From contig OW386292.2 in the NCBI GenBank assembly GCA_936432065.2, positions 11,872,918 to 11,936,917 of the forward strand: DNA of 64,000 bases, given 5' to 3'. The position numbers were made by a program, and so were the translations under genes. Shown here one piece after another: positions 10,788 through 22,494 of this stretch (the stretch's first letter is position 1; the number at the start of each line of letters is the position of its first letter). The notes under the pieces were generated by a model. It did not search any database and was not told the origin of the DNA. It saw only the letters and a program-made list of their open reading frames with translations. Source of the DNA: Rutpela maculata (Eukaryota; Arthropoda; Insecta; Coleoptera; Cerambycidae).

Positions 10788-12009
10788 TATAACATGTCTA
10801 AGAGTGTACAACACATCCGTTTACTATTGACATTTAATGGAAGGTTAACTTTGTTGTTGAAACTGTCAAAACAAATCTCAGAAATTTCACTTGATAAAAT
10901 TATATTACTTAGGCATTTTTTCATACTTAACCGTTTTTTTAATACTTTAGGAAGCTATGAACACTACCAAACACAATTTTCACTGCGTAATTATCTGCCA
11001 AAACTTTGTTGTTAGAATCTGACATTTAGAGCGCCATCTATTACTGGGTGATTTTCGCGAATATTAGGTATTCTTCTTCTTATTCTTTTAGCGGGGCAAT
11101 GAAGGGTCACCGCACTCGGGTCTTGTGACCCATTGTGCTATCAACAGGTATTATAGATCATCCTAAATTCTAATTCAACAATATTATCCTTAAATTTAAA
11201 AAATTGAATTTTTTGCCAAATATGCACATTATTGGAATCTAAAAACATTCTCACCTGCCCATTTTTTCATAGCAGTTATAAGTTGGCATGTAATTTCTTG
11301 GGTTTGCGATTAACTAAAAATAAAATTGTTATTTTCTTAGGTTTTGGTTTATTAACTATCGTCAACGAAATTACAATTTTATATAAAAAAAAAACAAAAA
11401 TCTATTTATCTGATATCGACGGTATAAAAAAATAAGAACACCTAGAAGCTTCAAGAAAAGAAGCTAAACACATTGAATATTTAAAGATAAGTTCATATGT
11501 ACAGGGTGGTCGCGCAAACATTAACCTCATTTCTTAACTTCGTTATTTTTGGAGCTACGTAAAAAAAGTTCAAAAATAAAAGTGATAGAAAATCACATAT
11601 ATTTTCCAAAAATCATTTCAGAAAAACAATTGAAAGTCGCATTTCGGAGATATGAAATTTACTGGTTTTTTTTAAATGGAACCTAGTCCTAGTCAGGACA
11701 GAAAATAAAATGAAAAATATTAGGTTCAGGAAGTTTGAAATTAATTGAAATTCTGTCCGCACCTGTGTTCTGTCTGATAGCATATCTTCCTTTTACAAGT
11801 ATGATGAAAGTTTCAACAACTATCTTAATGCACTATGCTTACTTATCTATCTTCATACGCAGTTGGTTGACAGATACTTATAAAATAACTACATTTTCGT
11901 CATTTCTCAATTTTTTTCATGAAATTTATGGCAAAGGTGTAAATTGGTCAACAATCGCTCACTTCTACAAAACAAAATATTGTCGCCTGTCAGTATTATG
12001 AATTTTTAA
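10788..12009. other. No gene recognised
   Basis: AT-rich intronic-type sequence. The open frames at 11232-11435 and 11735-12001 lack motifs and resemble chance frames in T-rich DNA. Confidence 0.45.
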
Positions 12010-12255
12010 TTGCATTCAAACGAGTTTCTTACGAGTTTCATATTAAACTGTTCGGACAGTTTATTTCCTATTCAAGTATTCAGTCTGTACCCGCTTAATA
12101 GCAGACTCAATAGACAAAAAAATGATTTATACCATTGTAGTGAGGCCTGTCCTAACGTACGCCGCTCCGTTATGGTGCAGCCCGTCGGCCACAATTAAGG
12201 AAACTCACGGTTCTTGAGAATAAATCTCTCCGCCTCATTTTGAAGTGTAGTTAAC
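12010..12255 (+). pseudogene. LINE RT C-terminal fragment
   Basis: In one frame it reads MIYTIVVRPVLTYAAPLWC followed, after frame changes, by LENKSLRLILKC. This is the signature of the C-terminal (thumb) region of Jockey-type retrotransposon RTs. It is isolated and truncated on both sides. Confidence 0.75.
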
Positions 12256-13502
12256 AGTTTTTGTGTGCAATTTCAAGTGTTATTTTTCTGATGTACCTTA
12301 ATAAAGGAATTTAAGGTATAATGAAGTTAGAGTTTTAAATATTCTTGTTCAGATTCTAGCGCTTTTGCTTGTAATCTTTGAAGGTTTACTCTTGCTATTA
12401 CGTTATTAATTAAATTAAATTAATTTTTAAACATATAAATATGGAAATATCAAACACGTTTTTATGTGTAGGAGGGAGTGAGAGTACTTGGCAACTTCCA
12501 TATTAATTTTTTCCAGTTGTAGGCAGTCTAGTTTTCTTTTTTTAGGTACATTGTTGCATATTATACCGTATATATGAAATTATGTTGATGTTTTTTCTTA
12601 TTTGTTAAAAATCCATTTCCTCTATTATCCTTTTCTACTTTAATTATAGCAATTATGGCAATGATTTTATAATTATATAAAGTAAATAATAACGTGTCAT
12701 AATATAGGGATAATAATTGGTTTTCCTTGTAAGACATTTTGTTCGGCCTTGAATTTTAACACTTTTTTCACGCAGGCGACGTTGCCCATTACTTTATTGC
12801 TACCTGATGGAGATTGCAAATGAAGATATCAATTTGCAATAAGCAAACAAGCACATACAATTAATTATCAATGTATAATAACAGAGTGGTCAGATAGTAA
12901 ACAAATATATTTAAATTTGTGAAATAATGAGCAAATCCAATTAGCGTTTTATATAGGTTGTTTTTTGTCATTCGCCGAAGGAATTGCTCCTTTTAATTAC
13001 TTTGTTTAACATTCACAACATCTTGACAGACGTCTTGAATCCATGAATTATTATAGTTGGTCTCCCTTCGCTGTATGGCAAGTTTGGCAGCGTCACGTCA
13101 TCCGTCGCGGTTGCCTGTTACGCGCATGCCCTCATCAGAGTTCTTCCCATCAACTCAACCTTTTACTTTTTTCCTTCAAAATTAGGGAAATATAAGATTT
13201 TTAGCTTTTGCTTTACCGTAACCAGTTCCATGATAGTCCAATAAAATGAGAAAGAATAAAGTAGCAATAGGGAAATTTCAGAATTTTCTGTTTTTAGCAA
13301 AAATTTACTATTCATAATGTGGAACATGATACACCGGTAATTTTTTTTCTTTTATATTTTCAGAGTTTTAATCATTTTAGTGTTTTCCGTTAGAGCGAGG
13401 TTAGCAGTGACGTCAGTAGTGCGCCTTTATTATTAAATGCCTTCAAGAAAGTGGTGTTTGTGCCATGGTGTAAAAATACAACTTCCCTACACAGCATCCG
13501 AT
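12256..13502. other. No gene recognised
   Basis: AT-rich sequence with no feature that I can support. Confidence 0.45.
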
Positions 13503-13836
13503 AAAAAAACCGCTGCCCAAGGAATCACTACTTCCACATCCAGATTTTCCATCCAAGTCTCACAATGAGAAATTATTGTTTATGGAACTTTAATAACATA
13601 ATATCGTCTACCCCAAAACCTATAAAACTATATGCCACATCGGTAGTAGGGGTGGATGAAGTAAAAAAATATTTTTGAGGCCTTACACGCTAAATTACAT
13701 TTTTTTTTCACCCCCTTTAATATGGTGATATGATTTGAAATGAATTTTGAGTGGACTGTAGAAAAAAGGGTTGAATAAATATGATTTTGAAGATAATAGA
13801 AAAACAATAAAAAGCGGTGGTTGCAACACGACTTAC

Positions 13837-13985
13837 CGAGTTTCCCATGCAGCTCGTTCGTGTAATGTGGAGGCTTCTTGGTAGGTGGCAAACCAGCAGG
13901 AGTAGCTTTCCCAAATTGAAGATAGTGCACAATATTTAAAAGTTTTAAAATAAAATCACTTGGAAGACGTGACTTCAACTCACCA
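13837..13985 (-). pseudogene. Exon-like coding fragment ending at a GTAAGT donor
   Basis: On the minus strand it encodes a protein-like segment (FGELKSRLPSDFILKLL, then NIVHYLQFGKATPAGLPP, ending TNELHGKLG). It ends directly at a consensus donor, G|GTAAGT (13836-13831). No good acceptor was seen at its upstream end. Its composition is unlike the surrounding T-rich DNA. I do not recognise the protein. It sits between repeat segments, which suggests an exon carried in by a mobile element. Confidence 0.4.
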
Positions 13986-14072
13986 AACGCGATAGTATAT
14001 CTCTATCCGAATTAATAATATAACAAGTCCAAATTAAACTAAATTATTTCACTTTCATCAAAATATTAAATC

Positions 14073-14296
14073 GAATATATAAAAATCTCGTGTCACAGTG
14101 TTTGTTATCGAACTCCTCCGAAACGGCTTGACCGATTTTTATGAAATTTTTGGTGTATATTTGGTAGGTCTGAGAATAGGTCGTAGGCTATTTTTTATAC
14201 CCCTAGGTGATAAGGGTGGCCCTATCCAGAAATTTTCTTTTTATTTTTTGGATTTATAATTTATATGGCAAAACAACGTTTGCCGGGTCAGCTAGT
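14073..14296 (+). mobile_element. Helitron-like element or 3' end
   Basis: The segment from ATATAAAAATCTCGTGTCAC to TTTGCCGGGTCAGCTAGT matches the look of short arthropod Helitron ends. The last five bases are CTAGT, which fits the CTRRT rule. There is no TIR and no target duplication, as expected. Whether the neighbouring exon-like fragment belongs to the same element is open. Confidence 0.5.
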
Positions 14297-14743
14297 ATAA
14301 CTATATTATATATACATATATACAGGGTGTGCGGCCGAAACAAATGGGGGTAGTAATGGGGATGGCTAATGCCAAAAATGTTTTGAGACCTTAACTTCTT
14401 TTATATATACTAAATACCAATTTTATGGACTCTTATCTGCTTGATTTACCTATTTACTCCCTTTTACCTCAATTTACCCCCCCACCCTTCAACAGAAAAA
14501 GATGAAAATATAATCTAGCTCCAGATCTCGTTAAAATACATACGTGTACCAAACAAGTCAGTATCTTAAACGGTTCCAGAGTAATCATGCGCATGAAAAA
14601 AAGTTACAGACAGACCGACAAACCGACAGACGACATTTTTTTTGCTCAAACTTAAAATCTCGACGTTTCATGACATTCTAAGCCTATTTGAACAATAAAA
14701 ATTTTTTTTGGCGTTACCATACTTCCACTGGATGTGGAATTAA

Positions 14744-15126
14744 TATTTGTGTCGATTCTAAAAGATAAGAATATGGCTGCGAAACGTTCATTGTCGGATG
14801 TTTCTGAAAAAATTGTGTCCATTTGTTGAGAAGATCGTTTTAAAGCGAGCAGGTCAAACTTTTACAATTTTCGCAAAATAAATATTTTACATGCGTTTTT
14901 TGAAGAAAGCAATGTATTAGTTTGAACTACAATATTTCATTTATAAGTGCCTGGAAGGATATTTTTATTCTATGAGCTGTTAGGGGATAGAGTTCATTTT
15001 TTTTTTAATTAAAAAAAAGTGCGTTTTTTTATTTTCAAAAATGTATTTTCTTTGATCCTCCTTTTTTTTACCCAATTTTCGTCGAAACAAAATGAAATAT
15101 GCTATATTATTATTAATTATTATTAC
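14744..15126. other. No gene recognised
   Basis: AT-rich spacer between family A copy 2 and an exon-like fragment. Confidence 0.4.
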
Positions 15127-15251
15127 CTTCACTCATAACATCAGGCATTAAGCCATTCTCAGTTTTAAACCATCCAAATTGTAACGGATCCTTTTCAGAA
15201 CCTAACCATTTTTGGACTCTTAAGCAGTGTTTTTCTATTACTTCTGTTACC
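15127..15251 (-). pseudogene. Exon-like fragment bounded by AG and GT
   Basis: On the minus strand an acceptor-like CCAGTTACAG precedes a 125-nt open segment. It encodes VTEVIEKHCLRVQKWLGS and then DPLQFGWFKTENGLMPDVM, and it ends at AAG|GTAATA. The VQKWLG...GW...GLMP pattern resembles a C-terminal region shared by several multicopy insect hypothetical proteins. The assignment is tentative and no other exon was found. Confidence 0.4.
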
Positions 15252-15919
15252 CTGTAACTGGAATTTAAATTATGTTGGGTGTGTAAAAAATAAGATAAAA
15301 GTCCAGAGGGGATTTTTTTTACATGCAATCTAGTTAAAAGAAGATTTTAAAAACGAATGGGGCCTTTTCAATTGACTAGGTGAGTTTCAATGAAAACTAA
15401 AATGCTCCTCCCGCCCTGTACATTTAAAGGAGAAAGGAAATAAATACTTTTCGTCACATAAGGATCTACATGATCTGTAATACTAGAAACATTAATGCCA
15501 TTATTATAATTGCACTTCATTTGCATAGCACTTAGAAGTTAATATTCGCTTCCTTGTTTAAATTAATTCCACATAAATGATTTACAGTATTAGAATGTAA
15601 TAAAAACAAACACAATGAGGATAGTGTGTTTTAGTAGTTAAGTGCAGTGCAACGTACACATTGTGTGCATACAGATTTTCTGTACTTATTTATAAAAATG
15701 ATACAATGACTGTCTGTATCCGTTTACTATCAATAATACGATTGAGATGGTCGATGAGTGATGTCACCGGAATATAAAAAATTATGGTTCATTGAATTCA
15801 TATGGTTAAAAATTGTTCTTTTACACCAGAAATCTCCACGAGGTTTACAGTATTCGTTCTCGGGACATTTTTGCCTAAAAGTCCCTAAACTGGGCGTTTC
15901 AAAAGAAAGTGTTTCAATT
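15252..15919. other. No gene recognised
   Basis: AT-rich sequence with no supported feature. Confidence 0.4.
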
Positions 15920-16165
15920 CTCACATAGTACAAGGCTATCCGAAGGATGTACAATGGCAAATATCCTTTGGTATTTGGGTTTGCCTATGAACATCCTATA
16001 TATCCCAGTATGTATGCTTTTCAGCACTTTTTTGGGCATCCCAATGTCACAACTTGGTATTAAATAAAAGTAGTTTTACGCGGCACGTCCGGAAGGATAT
16101 ATCGACTAATGACGTACCAGGACATCCAGGATATTTCGGAATGTCCTATAGCAGTACATATGTAG
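15920..16165 (+). repeat. Family D repeat, copy 2
   Basis: Diverged left portion (starting CACATAGTACAAGGC) of the repeat also seen at 9499 and 38176, with shared words such as CCAGGACATCCAGG and TTTGCCTATG. Confidence 0.6.
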
Positions 16166-16789
16166 ATAAACTGGTAAAAGTTTCATCAAAATCAGACTAC
16201 TGCAACATAGTGAAAAATAAATAAATGTCCAGTTGGTCCGCAGTTTTGCCCATTCTACAGGTTATAATTATTCGATTCAAATAATAAATACTAGCTTTAT
16301 TTATATATTTTAATAATCATCATCATCACTATCATGATTAATTGCAATAGATACACTGTCTTTTTCGAATATTTTTGACAACATTGCTGCTGGCTTAATT
16401 GTTCCAAAGAGATAAATAATATATCACGGCTGCCACATGTGAACAGCAGCCCACAGTTCTATTGCCAATATATCAAGTGGCACATGCCATCATTATTGAT
16501 ATTCTGACGTCATCAAGTAGCAACTCAACATTATATCAACGTGCAAATTAGTAGATGTTTAAAACCAACATTGGACGAAAAAAGCTTTCCAAACTATTAT
16601 TGGCACCGGAGGTGGTCACCTTTGAAAAAAAAATTGTTAAATAAAAATATTAATAGTTAAGCGAGACAATTGAAAAAATATATTTAAATTTCTTCATAAT
16701 ACTCCCCACAATAAGGCTTTTGATTCATCATCTCTATTAGATTAAAAAAGAAAACTTTAAAATACATACTTCAACATTACTCAGTAATG
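16166..16789. other. No gene recognised
   Basis: AT-rich sequence with a CAT/ATC-rich low-complexity patch near 16317-16340. Nothing else was identified. Confidence 0.4.
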
Positions 16790-16950
16790 TTATGAGATAG
16801 GTTAGTAATAGTATATTACGTAATGAGTGATGTAAGAAGCATATTACGCACGAATGGAAAAGTTACGCACGATGCCGCGTAGCGGCGAGTGCGTATTTCC
16901 ATGAGTGCGTAATTGCCTTACAACTCGAATTATGTACTATACTTTACCTA
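16790..16950. mobile_element. Hairpin element with CG-rich tip
   Basis: ATTACGCAC...ACGCACGATGCCGC and CGGCGAGTGCGTA...GAGTGCGTAAT form inverted arms around a GTAG loop near 16871. Weaker pairing extends to about 16790 and 16950. This is a foldback MITE with no coding capacity. Confidence 0.6.
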
Positions 16951-18495
16951 CGATCATATTTATTTAGTTATTTAGTAAAATCTGGATTTAGTTTACTAGT
17001 CAACAATATTATTCAACAAATATTATGTCAGTTTTGACAGCGTTTGAAAATTAAGTAGACGCATTTGTTTTTTTAAACCTCGCGTCAGCGATATAAGCCA
17101 CCTATAATTGCGTGTCCCGTGCGTTTTGTTTACCGTGCGATTTGTTTACAGTGCGTTTTGTTTACAATATGTAAAATTCAACTTACATAGATGGCAGGTA
17201 GTGTGTTTTTTACTATATAAATAATAGTATAAATGCATAACCCATTAAACAAAATAGTAGTTGTTATATTCGGTTCTGGGGGCACAAGAATAAAAAATAG
17301 TTTAGAATACCATTTTGCACCTATATATATGATTTACGAGAACCCTCCTTCACCCCAATAAGGGTTAACCTTAGTTTATTTAAATAAAGTAACTATTTTG
17401 TAAAATATTAGGGTAAATTTTTTTAGTAAAAATATTTTAAATAGATGTAATTTAATTACCCGTTACTGAATTAATTTTACTGTTTATTAGTTCAAAGGGC
17501 ACACTTTTTTTTTCTTTTTACCAATGTTCCTTAGACCCCAATAAACAATTTGCAAAAGAAATTATTTCGATTGGTCCTTTGCCAGAAAACATCTCAATTT
17601 TTAACTTTTCTATATTGACGCGAATAGATTGTCATTTAATTTTTGGATGATTTAAGTCAAATACAAGACAAGGATTGCTCGATAAATAAGAATTATTTAT
17701 GGTATTGAGTTTTTTTTATGATTTCATGTACATAATTGCCAAATCCTAAAAGTGCCGAATGCTGACCGATTAACCGAGTGACACACCCCCCATACCCCCC
17801 TCAATATCCGACCCTGAGCAGAATGCCACCTTACTTTTGCATGGCAGTGTATATCGTATTGCAATAATTCTGCTGTCGGGTGTACTTGCCTAGATCTAAT
17901 TTTCAAAAAATAAACTACCAAAGCTGTGATCTAAACACATCCATGTATCTCAATGTGGACATCAGGAAAGGTTTGCCTAAACCAATTACCAGGCTTGACG
18001 TGAACTGCCCATAAAATATTTCAATTTATATTACCGTATAACTCAGATTTTCTCTTAGATATATGTAGCACTTGTGACTAATTCGTATACATAACGTACT
18101 TATGTTTATTTAGAAATCGTATTAGCAAATTGAAAGCACAAATCGCCTTATCGTAAACACTTTGGCTTTTCGTTTTGAAGTCTAAACTGATTTTTTTATA
18201 ACCACGAACATGAGTGCGTAAAATTAGACGCGGGAACATCTGCCGCAACTTGTAATCTCCTTGCGTGATAATTTTTTTATGGGATCAATCACCCTTATTG
18301 AGTGTCCGGTTATCTTTATTGCTGCTAATTCTGGTTTAATTGGATATTTATATATCTATTGTTCTATTATATCCCCGCTTTTCGAGCAACGGGTGACTTT
18401 AATTCGATTAAGGCCTGATGACAAATAAATACATTTGTGGTTACCTCAAATTCTAGTCTTAGATATATCGTTGTTAAGAGAAATGATGGCTGATT
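16951..18495. other. No gene recognised
   Basis: Long AT-rich stretch. A C-rich segment at 17780-17820 resembles repeat DNA, but no terminus was found. No coding signal was seen. Confidence 0.4.
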
Positions 18496-18993
18496 GATGA
18501 AGTAAAAAAATATTTTGAGGTTTCTGGTTCTTGTACACACACTAAATCACAATTTTTTTCATCCCCTTTAATAATGGGGTGGGGGTGGTAATAGGGGTGG
18601 CAAATCCCAAAATTTTTTTGAGACCTTGGCTTCTCTTGTATATACTAAATACCAATTTTATGGACTCTTACCCGCTTGATTTACCTATTTACACCAAATT
18701 TACCCTAATTTACCCCCCAACCCTTCGACGGAACAAGATGAAAATATAATCTAGTTCTAGATCACGTTAAAGTACATATGTGTACCAAATTTCAAGACAA
18801 TATCTCAAACGGTTCCAGAGGAAACGTGCGCACAAAAAAAAAGAGTTACAGACCGACAGCAGACCGACAGACAGAAATTTTTTTTCGCTCAAATTTAAAA
18901 TCTCGTTTCATGACATTCTAAACCTATTTAAACAATAAAAAAAAATTCAAATTTTTTTGTCGCTACTATACTTCCACTGGATGTGGAAATAAT
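18496..18993 (+). mobile_element. Family A repeat, copy 3 (5'-truncated)
   Basis: It starts within the family at TGATGAAGTAAAAAAATATT and runs to the terminal CTTCCACTGGATGTGGAA hairpin. It contains the CAGACCGACAG microsatellite. Confidence 0.8.
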
Positions 18994-19139
18994 ACCTCAT
19001 TTTCATTGCAAATAATCAAAATTCGTCGTCAAAAAAGTTTATCCATTTTGCAAATTGCGAATAATTGGGAAATTCTTACCTGTAGAAATGTAAATGGGTG
19101 GTGAATAAACCACTTTTAGCGTAACCCGGAACAACGACG

Positions 19140-20170
19140 CACAGTGGGGGATTTTGCTATACTTTTTTTCATAATTCTGTAGGTCGCTCAATTTTTTGAC
19201 GGATTTTGATGCGGTTGGGCTTAAAAATACTTGAAAAGTTTCTCTTTGAACGTGCAAGTGCCACTTTCTCATAAACTGTTACGTACAACCCCTAGAAAAT
19301 GTAATATCAACCTCCAAATTCTTTTTTTTTTTTAATTTCAAAATCATTTTAAAAGTTAATGCATTTAAGAAAAAGGTCACTGGGCTTTTCCTGGAAATAA
19401 AATAATCATATATATGCAAATTAATTATACACACCCTTGCTTTTTGGGGGTGTATTAGGGGGTGACTTTTGGATGTAATGGAAAAAGTGAATATTAGGGG
19501 CTCAAAATGGCCCTTATAAGGTATTTTGGTCTCCTTTTTCTATTTCTGAAGTCCGTTCTTACGTACAAACCCTAAAAAATATAATATCAACCTAAAAGAG
19601 GGCAAATTTTAAATAAAACCTCATTTTTTTTTTTTAAATGTCACTGCATGTAAGAAAAATGGTACTGGGCTTCTAAATGTCAGATAGGTCTTTCCTGAAG
19701 GTAAAATAATGATACAATTTTCCCTATTTTGGAGGTTGATGTTACATTTTCTAGGAGTTGTACGTGATAGTTTAAGAGCAACGATCAGAATTTGGGTTTA
19801 ATTCCAGTGGCGCAATTAGGTAGGTATATAAAATTTTACGTCAAAAACTTAAAGTTTGTTCTTTCTTACAAAATTAAATCGAAATTAAATATAATACGAA
19901 CCTACCTTACGAGTTTCTCATTTATTTTGGCATGATGGAATACATGTATACATATTTACAACTAATGATGTATGCATATTTTGATAAATCCTTGTAACGA
20001 CGCACCTGAAATTAAACCTAAAATTCCGATCACTGTTTATGAGAAAGTGGCACTTGCACGTCAAAGAGTGAAACTTTTCAAGCATTTTAAGCCCAATCAC
20101 ATCAAAATCCGTTCAAAATTGAGCGACTTACAGAATTTTGAAAAAAAGTATAGCAAAATCTCCCACTGTG
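19140..20170. mobile_element. T1: palindromic Transib-like element with CACAGTG ends
   Basis: The left end is CACAGTGGGGGATTTTGC and the right end is its inverse, GCAAAATCTCCCACTGTG. The inverted arms extend about 150 bp (GTCGCTCAATTTTTTGACGG and its inverse). A second inner pair is TACATTTTCTAGGAGTTGTA against the inverse near 19300. The flanks are CGACG (19135-19139) and CAACG (20171-20175), one transition apart, a likely 5-bp duplication. There is no transposase. The CACAGTG start and 5-bp GC-rich target fit Transib. Confidence 0.65.
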
Positions 20171-20283
20171 CAACGTGGACATGGTAGTTTTCTCTTCCCT
20201 TCGGGGTGCTTGATTAACGTGAGTCCCCTCGCCTCTCACCTATCAGGATCAGGTCCCCCGTATGGGGGGTCTATTGGATACTG

Positions 20284-20640
20284 AGTTTAGGGGCCCGGGC
20301 TTCCGAGGGGCCCTTAGCGAGGGCCCGCCACAGATTTTGGCATTTTTTTTTAATTTCTCCCCCCTGCCTATCAATTATTAAGCGCGGGGGCCCGTTGGCT
20401 TATGAGGGGCCCGTAGTGGCGGCCCGCCAGAGATTTTGGCATTTTGGCATTTTTTTTCAAATTTCACCTCCCGCTCATCAATTATTAAGCGCGGGGGTCC
20501 GTTGGCTTCCGATGGGCCCGTAGCGAGGGCCCGCCAGAGATTTTGACAAAAAATTTTTTTCCCGCTCATCAATTATTAGGCGCGGGGACCCGCCAGTGAA
20601 TTTGATACCGGGGCCCATGATTTGATGCGGGGGGCCTGAT
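20284..20640. repeat. GC-rich tandem array, about 100-bp unit, 3.5 copies
   Basis: The units start at about 20284, 20382, 20489 and 20580 (the last partial). Each contains GGGCCCG, GGCCCGCCAGAGATTTTG and CATCAATTATTA. It is far more GC-rich than its surroundings. A roughly 30-bp direct repeat (GGGTGCTTGATT...GTGAGTCCC) occurs on both sides, near 20205 and 20643, suggesting the array was inserted into or expanded within one sequence. The open frames inside it are by-products. Confidence 0.75.
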
Positions 20641-20686
20641 CAGGGTGCTTGATTTATGTGAGTCCCTACGCCTCGTCATCTTTCAA

Positions 20687-21316
20687 TTAAAGTAAGTGCT
20701 CAAAATGGTGGCCCTCGACTTCAATGCACTTATTAATCCGCATTTGAAATGACTGTACACAACTTAGAAGTGTATCTGCTTGGGCACAAGCATTTCTGAT
20801 TCGCTCAATCATATTCCCACTTGTTGTTGGTACTTGTTTGTAAACTTTGTCTTTGAGATAGCCCTACAAAAAGAAATCTGGCGAATTAAGATCTGATGAT
20901 CTAGCTGGCCAATTTACCAGACCTGCTCTACCGATCCAGCGACCATTGAAATCACGATCAAGTACTTCACGCGCTACCACCGAATAGTATGCTGGACAAC
21001 CATTATGTTGAAACCACATGTTTTGTCGCACTTCTAAGCTTAAGTCTTCAAGTAATGTTGGCAGTTCATTTTCCAAAATGCCTCGGTACATTTGACCATT
21101 CAGGTTGCCTTTAATAATGTTTGTTACCATTTATTCCACACCACCTCCAGTGACTGTTGCTCGACTTTTTGTCGGTTGAACATTTCCGTCAGTAATAAAT
21201 TGTTTGACAGTACGATAAAATGAAGCACGTGACCGAATTCTATCCGGAAAACGCTGAGCGTAGAGATCGACAGCATCATCAAGACTCCTACCAGCTTCTC
21301 CATAAACCTAAACCAT
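20687..21316 (-). pseudogene. Internally deleted mariner-like (DD41D) transposase
   Basis: From 21316 downward: ATG, an early TAG, then a helix-turn-helix region (VYGEAGRSLDDAVDLYAQRF, ASFYRTVKQF) and a stop after VTGGGVE. Directly after that comes the C-terminal catalytic region (NIIKGNLNG, FQHNGCPAYY, GLVNWPARSSDLNSPDFF). The middle, including the first catalytic Asp block, is missing. The second catalytic Asp is replaced by Asn (HNG), and a Trp codon after DFFL is TAG. Spacing from that Asn to the last Asp is 41 residues, as in the longer copy at 51422-52567. It is clearly inactive. Confidence 0.85.
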
Positions 21317-22019
21317 TTAAATTTTCTCTTGTATCTAATTTAAGCACTAATGTATTTCCTCCGCGAAATGATTAAATTTTGATTAGGGACATTTTTTTCG
21401 TAGAGTGCTTAATATTCAAGATATTTGAAAGTTTCAGGTTAAAAAAATCACCCGGTATATGCTTCTGTAAGCATAGGTTATGAATTTGGTTAGGTGTAAG
21501 AACTGATTCCATATTTATCTGGACTCGGTAGACGTTAAATGTACAAATGGTAGCAACGCAAAGTTGAGTCATTTACACAAGATCTCTCGCTGGTTGCAAG
21601 CTAAAATATGCCTATTGTAAGTCTGTGATTGTAATGGACATGAGTATAAGCTAGTAATTCCGGTATTAGAGATTATTTTATTTAACGTTTTTTTTTTGAC
21701 GCTCATTATAAATGATTGGGACAAGGGTATAACATTGTCAAACAAAAGGCAGACAAGCTCGTTTCTCTTTTAGATTTTTGTTTATCCACATCTTTTTTAT
21801 TTAGGGAAAACCGGAGCGATTATATGCAAATCATTCTGTTTTATAGACTGTGTATATCTGTTTACAAAAAGTGAAAAACAAACTAATTTGTTTTTCTTCT
21901 GCTTATTTCGTCTGCTCCGATGATTTCTTAGAAAGAAGCAGGTAAAGTAAATCTAAAAAATATACACCACTGTGTCATGCATATTGAATACTATAGATCT
22001 TCGGGTCTGCTCACGTTTC
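21317..22019. other. No gene recognised
   Basis: AT-rich flank of the mariner relic; nothing supported. Confidence 0.4.
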
Positions 22020-22285
22020 TAATAATAATAATAATAATAAGGGGACACGAGAATATCTAGAAATGATCCCAGGAAAACCGAGCCTATATGAAGTTCAAAG
22101 AATTGCTCTCATGGGAATAGCACACATCTTAAGAAAAGTAATTGGGTAGGCGGAGATCCTTAGTTTTCTGGTAGAAAACTGGAGTACATCATTAATTTGT
22201 CCCAACCTAGCCCCAGTCAGAGATAGGTGAAAGTTAACCGGCAAACTAATGCTGAGAAGTATCAAGATAATAATAATAATAATGA
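22020..22285 (+). pseudogene. 3' end of a non-LTR retrotransposon with REL-type endonuclease tail
   Basis: After an (AAT)n run (22020-22039) the frame reads REYLEMIPGKPSLYEVQRIA, then LMGIAHILRKVIG and a stop at 22149. This is the typical C-terminus of arthropod elements with a C-terminal restriction-enzyme-like endonuclease. A 3' UTR follows and ends in a second (AAT)n run near 22270, the expected tail. It is 5'-truncated to a few hundred bases. Confidence 0.7.
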
Positions 22286-22494
22286 ACTTGGTCTCTCCTT
22301 CGACGTCAAGCGGGTAAATCGCGACTCTATCACCGAGTTGGAACCTGCTCGGCGAAAGGCCCAAATTAAGGCTACCTAACAGAACATCTTTCTGCAGATT
22401 CACACGGGTAAGTCAATGCATGGAGTTTTCTATAATTAAAATATAGAAAACTTGGCTTTTCCGAAAGGCTGACCTTTGCCTTTTTAAGGTCAGC

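Larger units (their letters stand above)
13503..14743 (+). mobile_element. Family A repeat, copy 2, interrupted
   Basis: The left part (13503 to about 13722) and the right part (about 14337-14743) are the two halves of one family A element. Right of the break the sequence resumes at GGGGGTAGTAATGG exactly where the consensus continues. The roughly 610-bp interruption holds a minus-strand exon-like segment and a Helitron-like 3' end. Confidence 0.75.

Noticed and set aside
20378..20572. Minus-strand open frame over the GC-rich array
   Set aside because: The frame repeats with the tandem unit; no motif, and GC-rich repeats open frames by chance.
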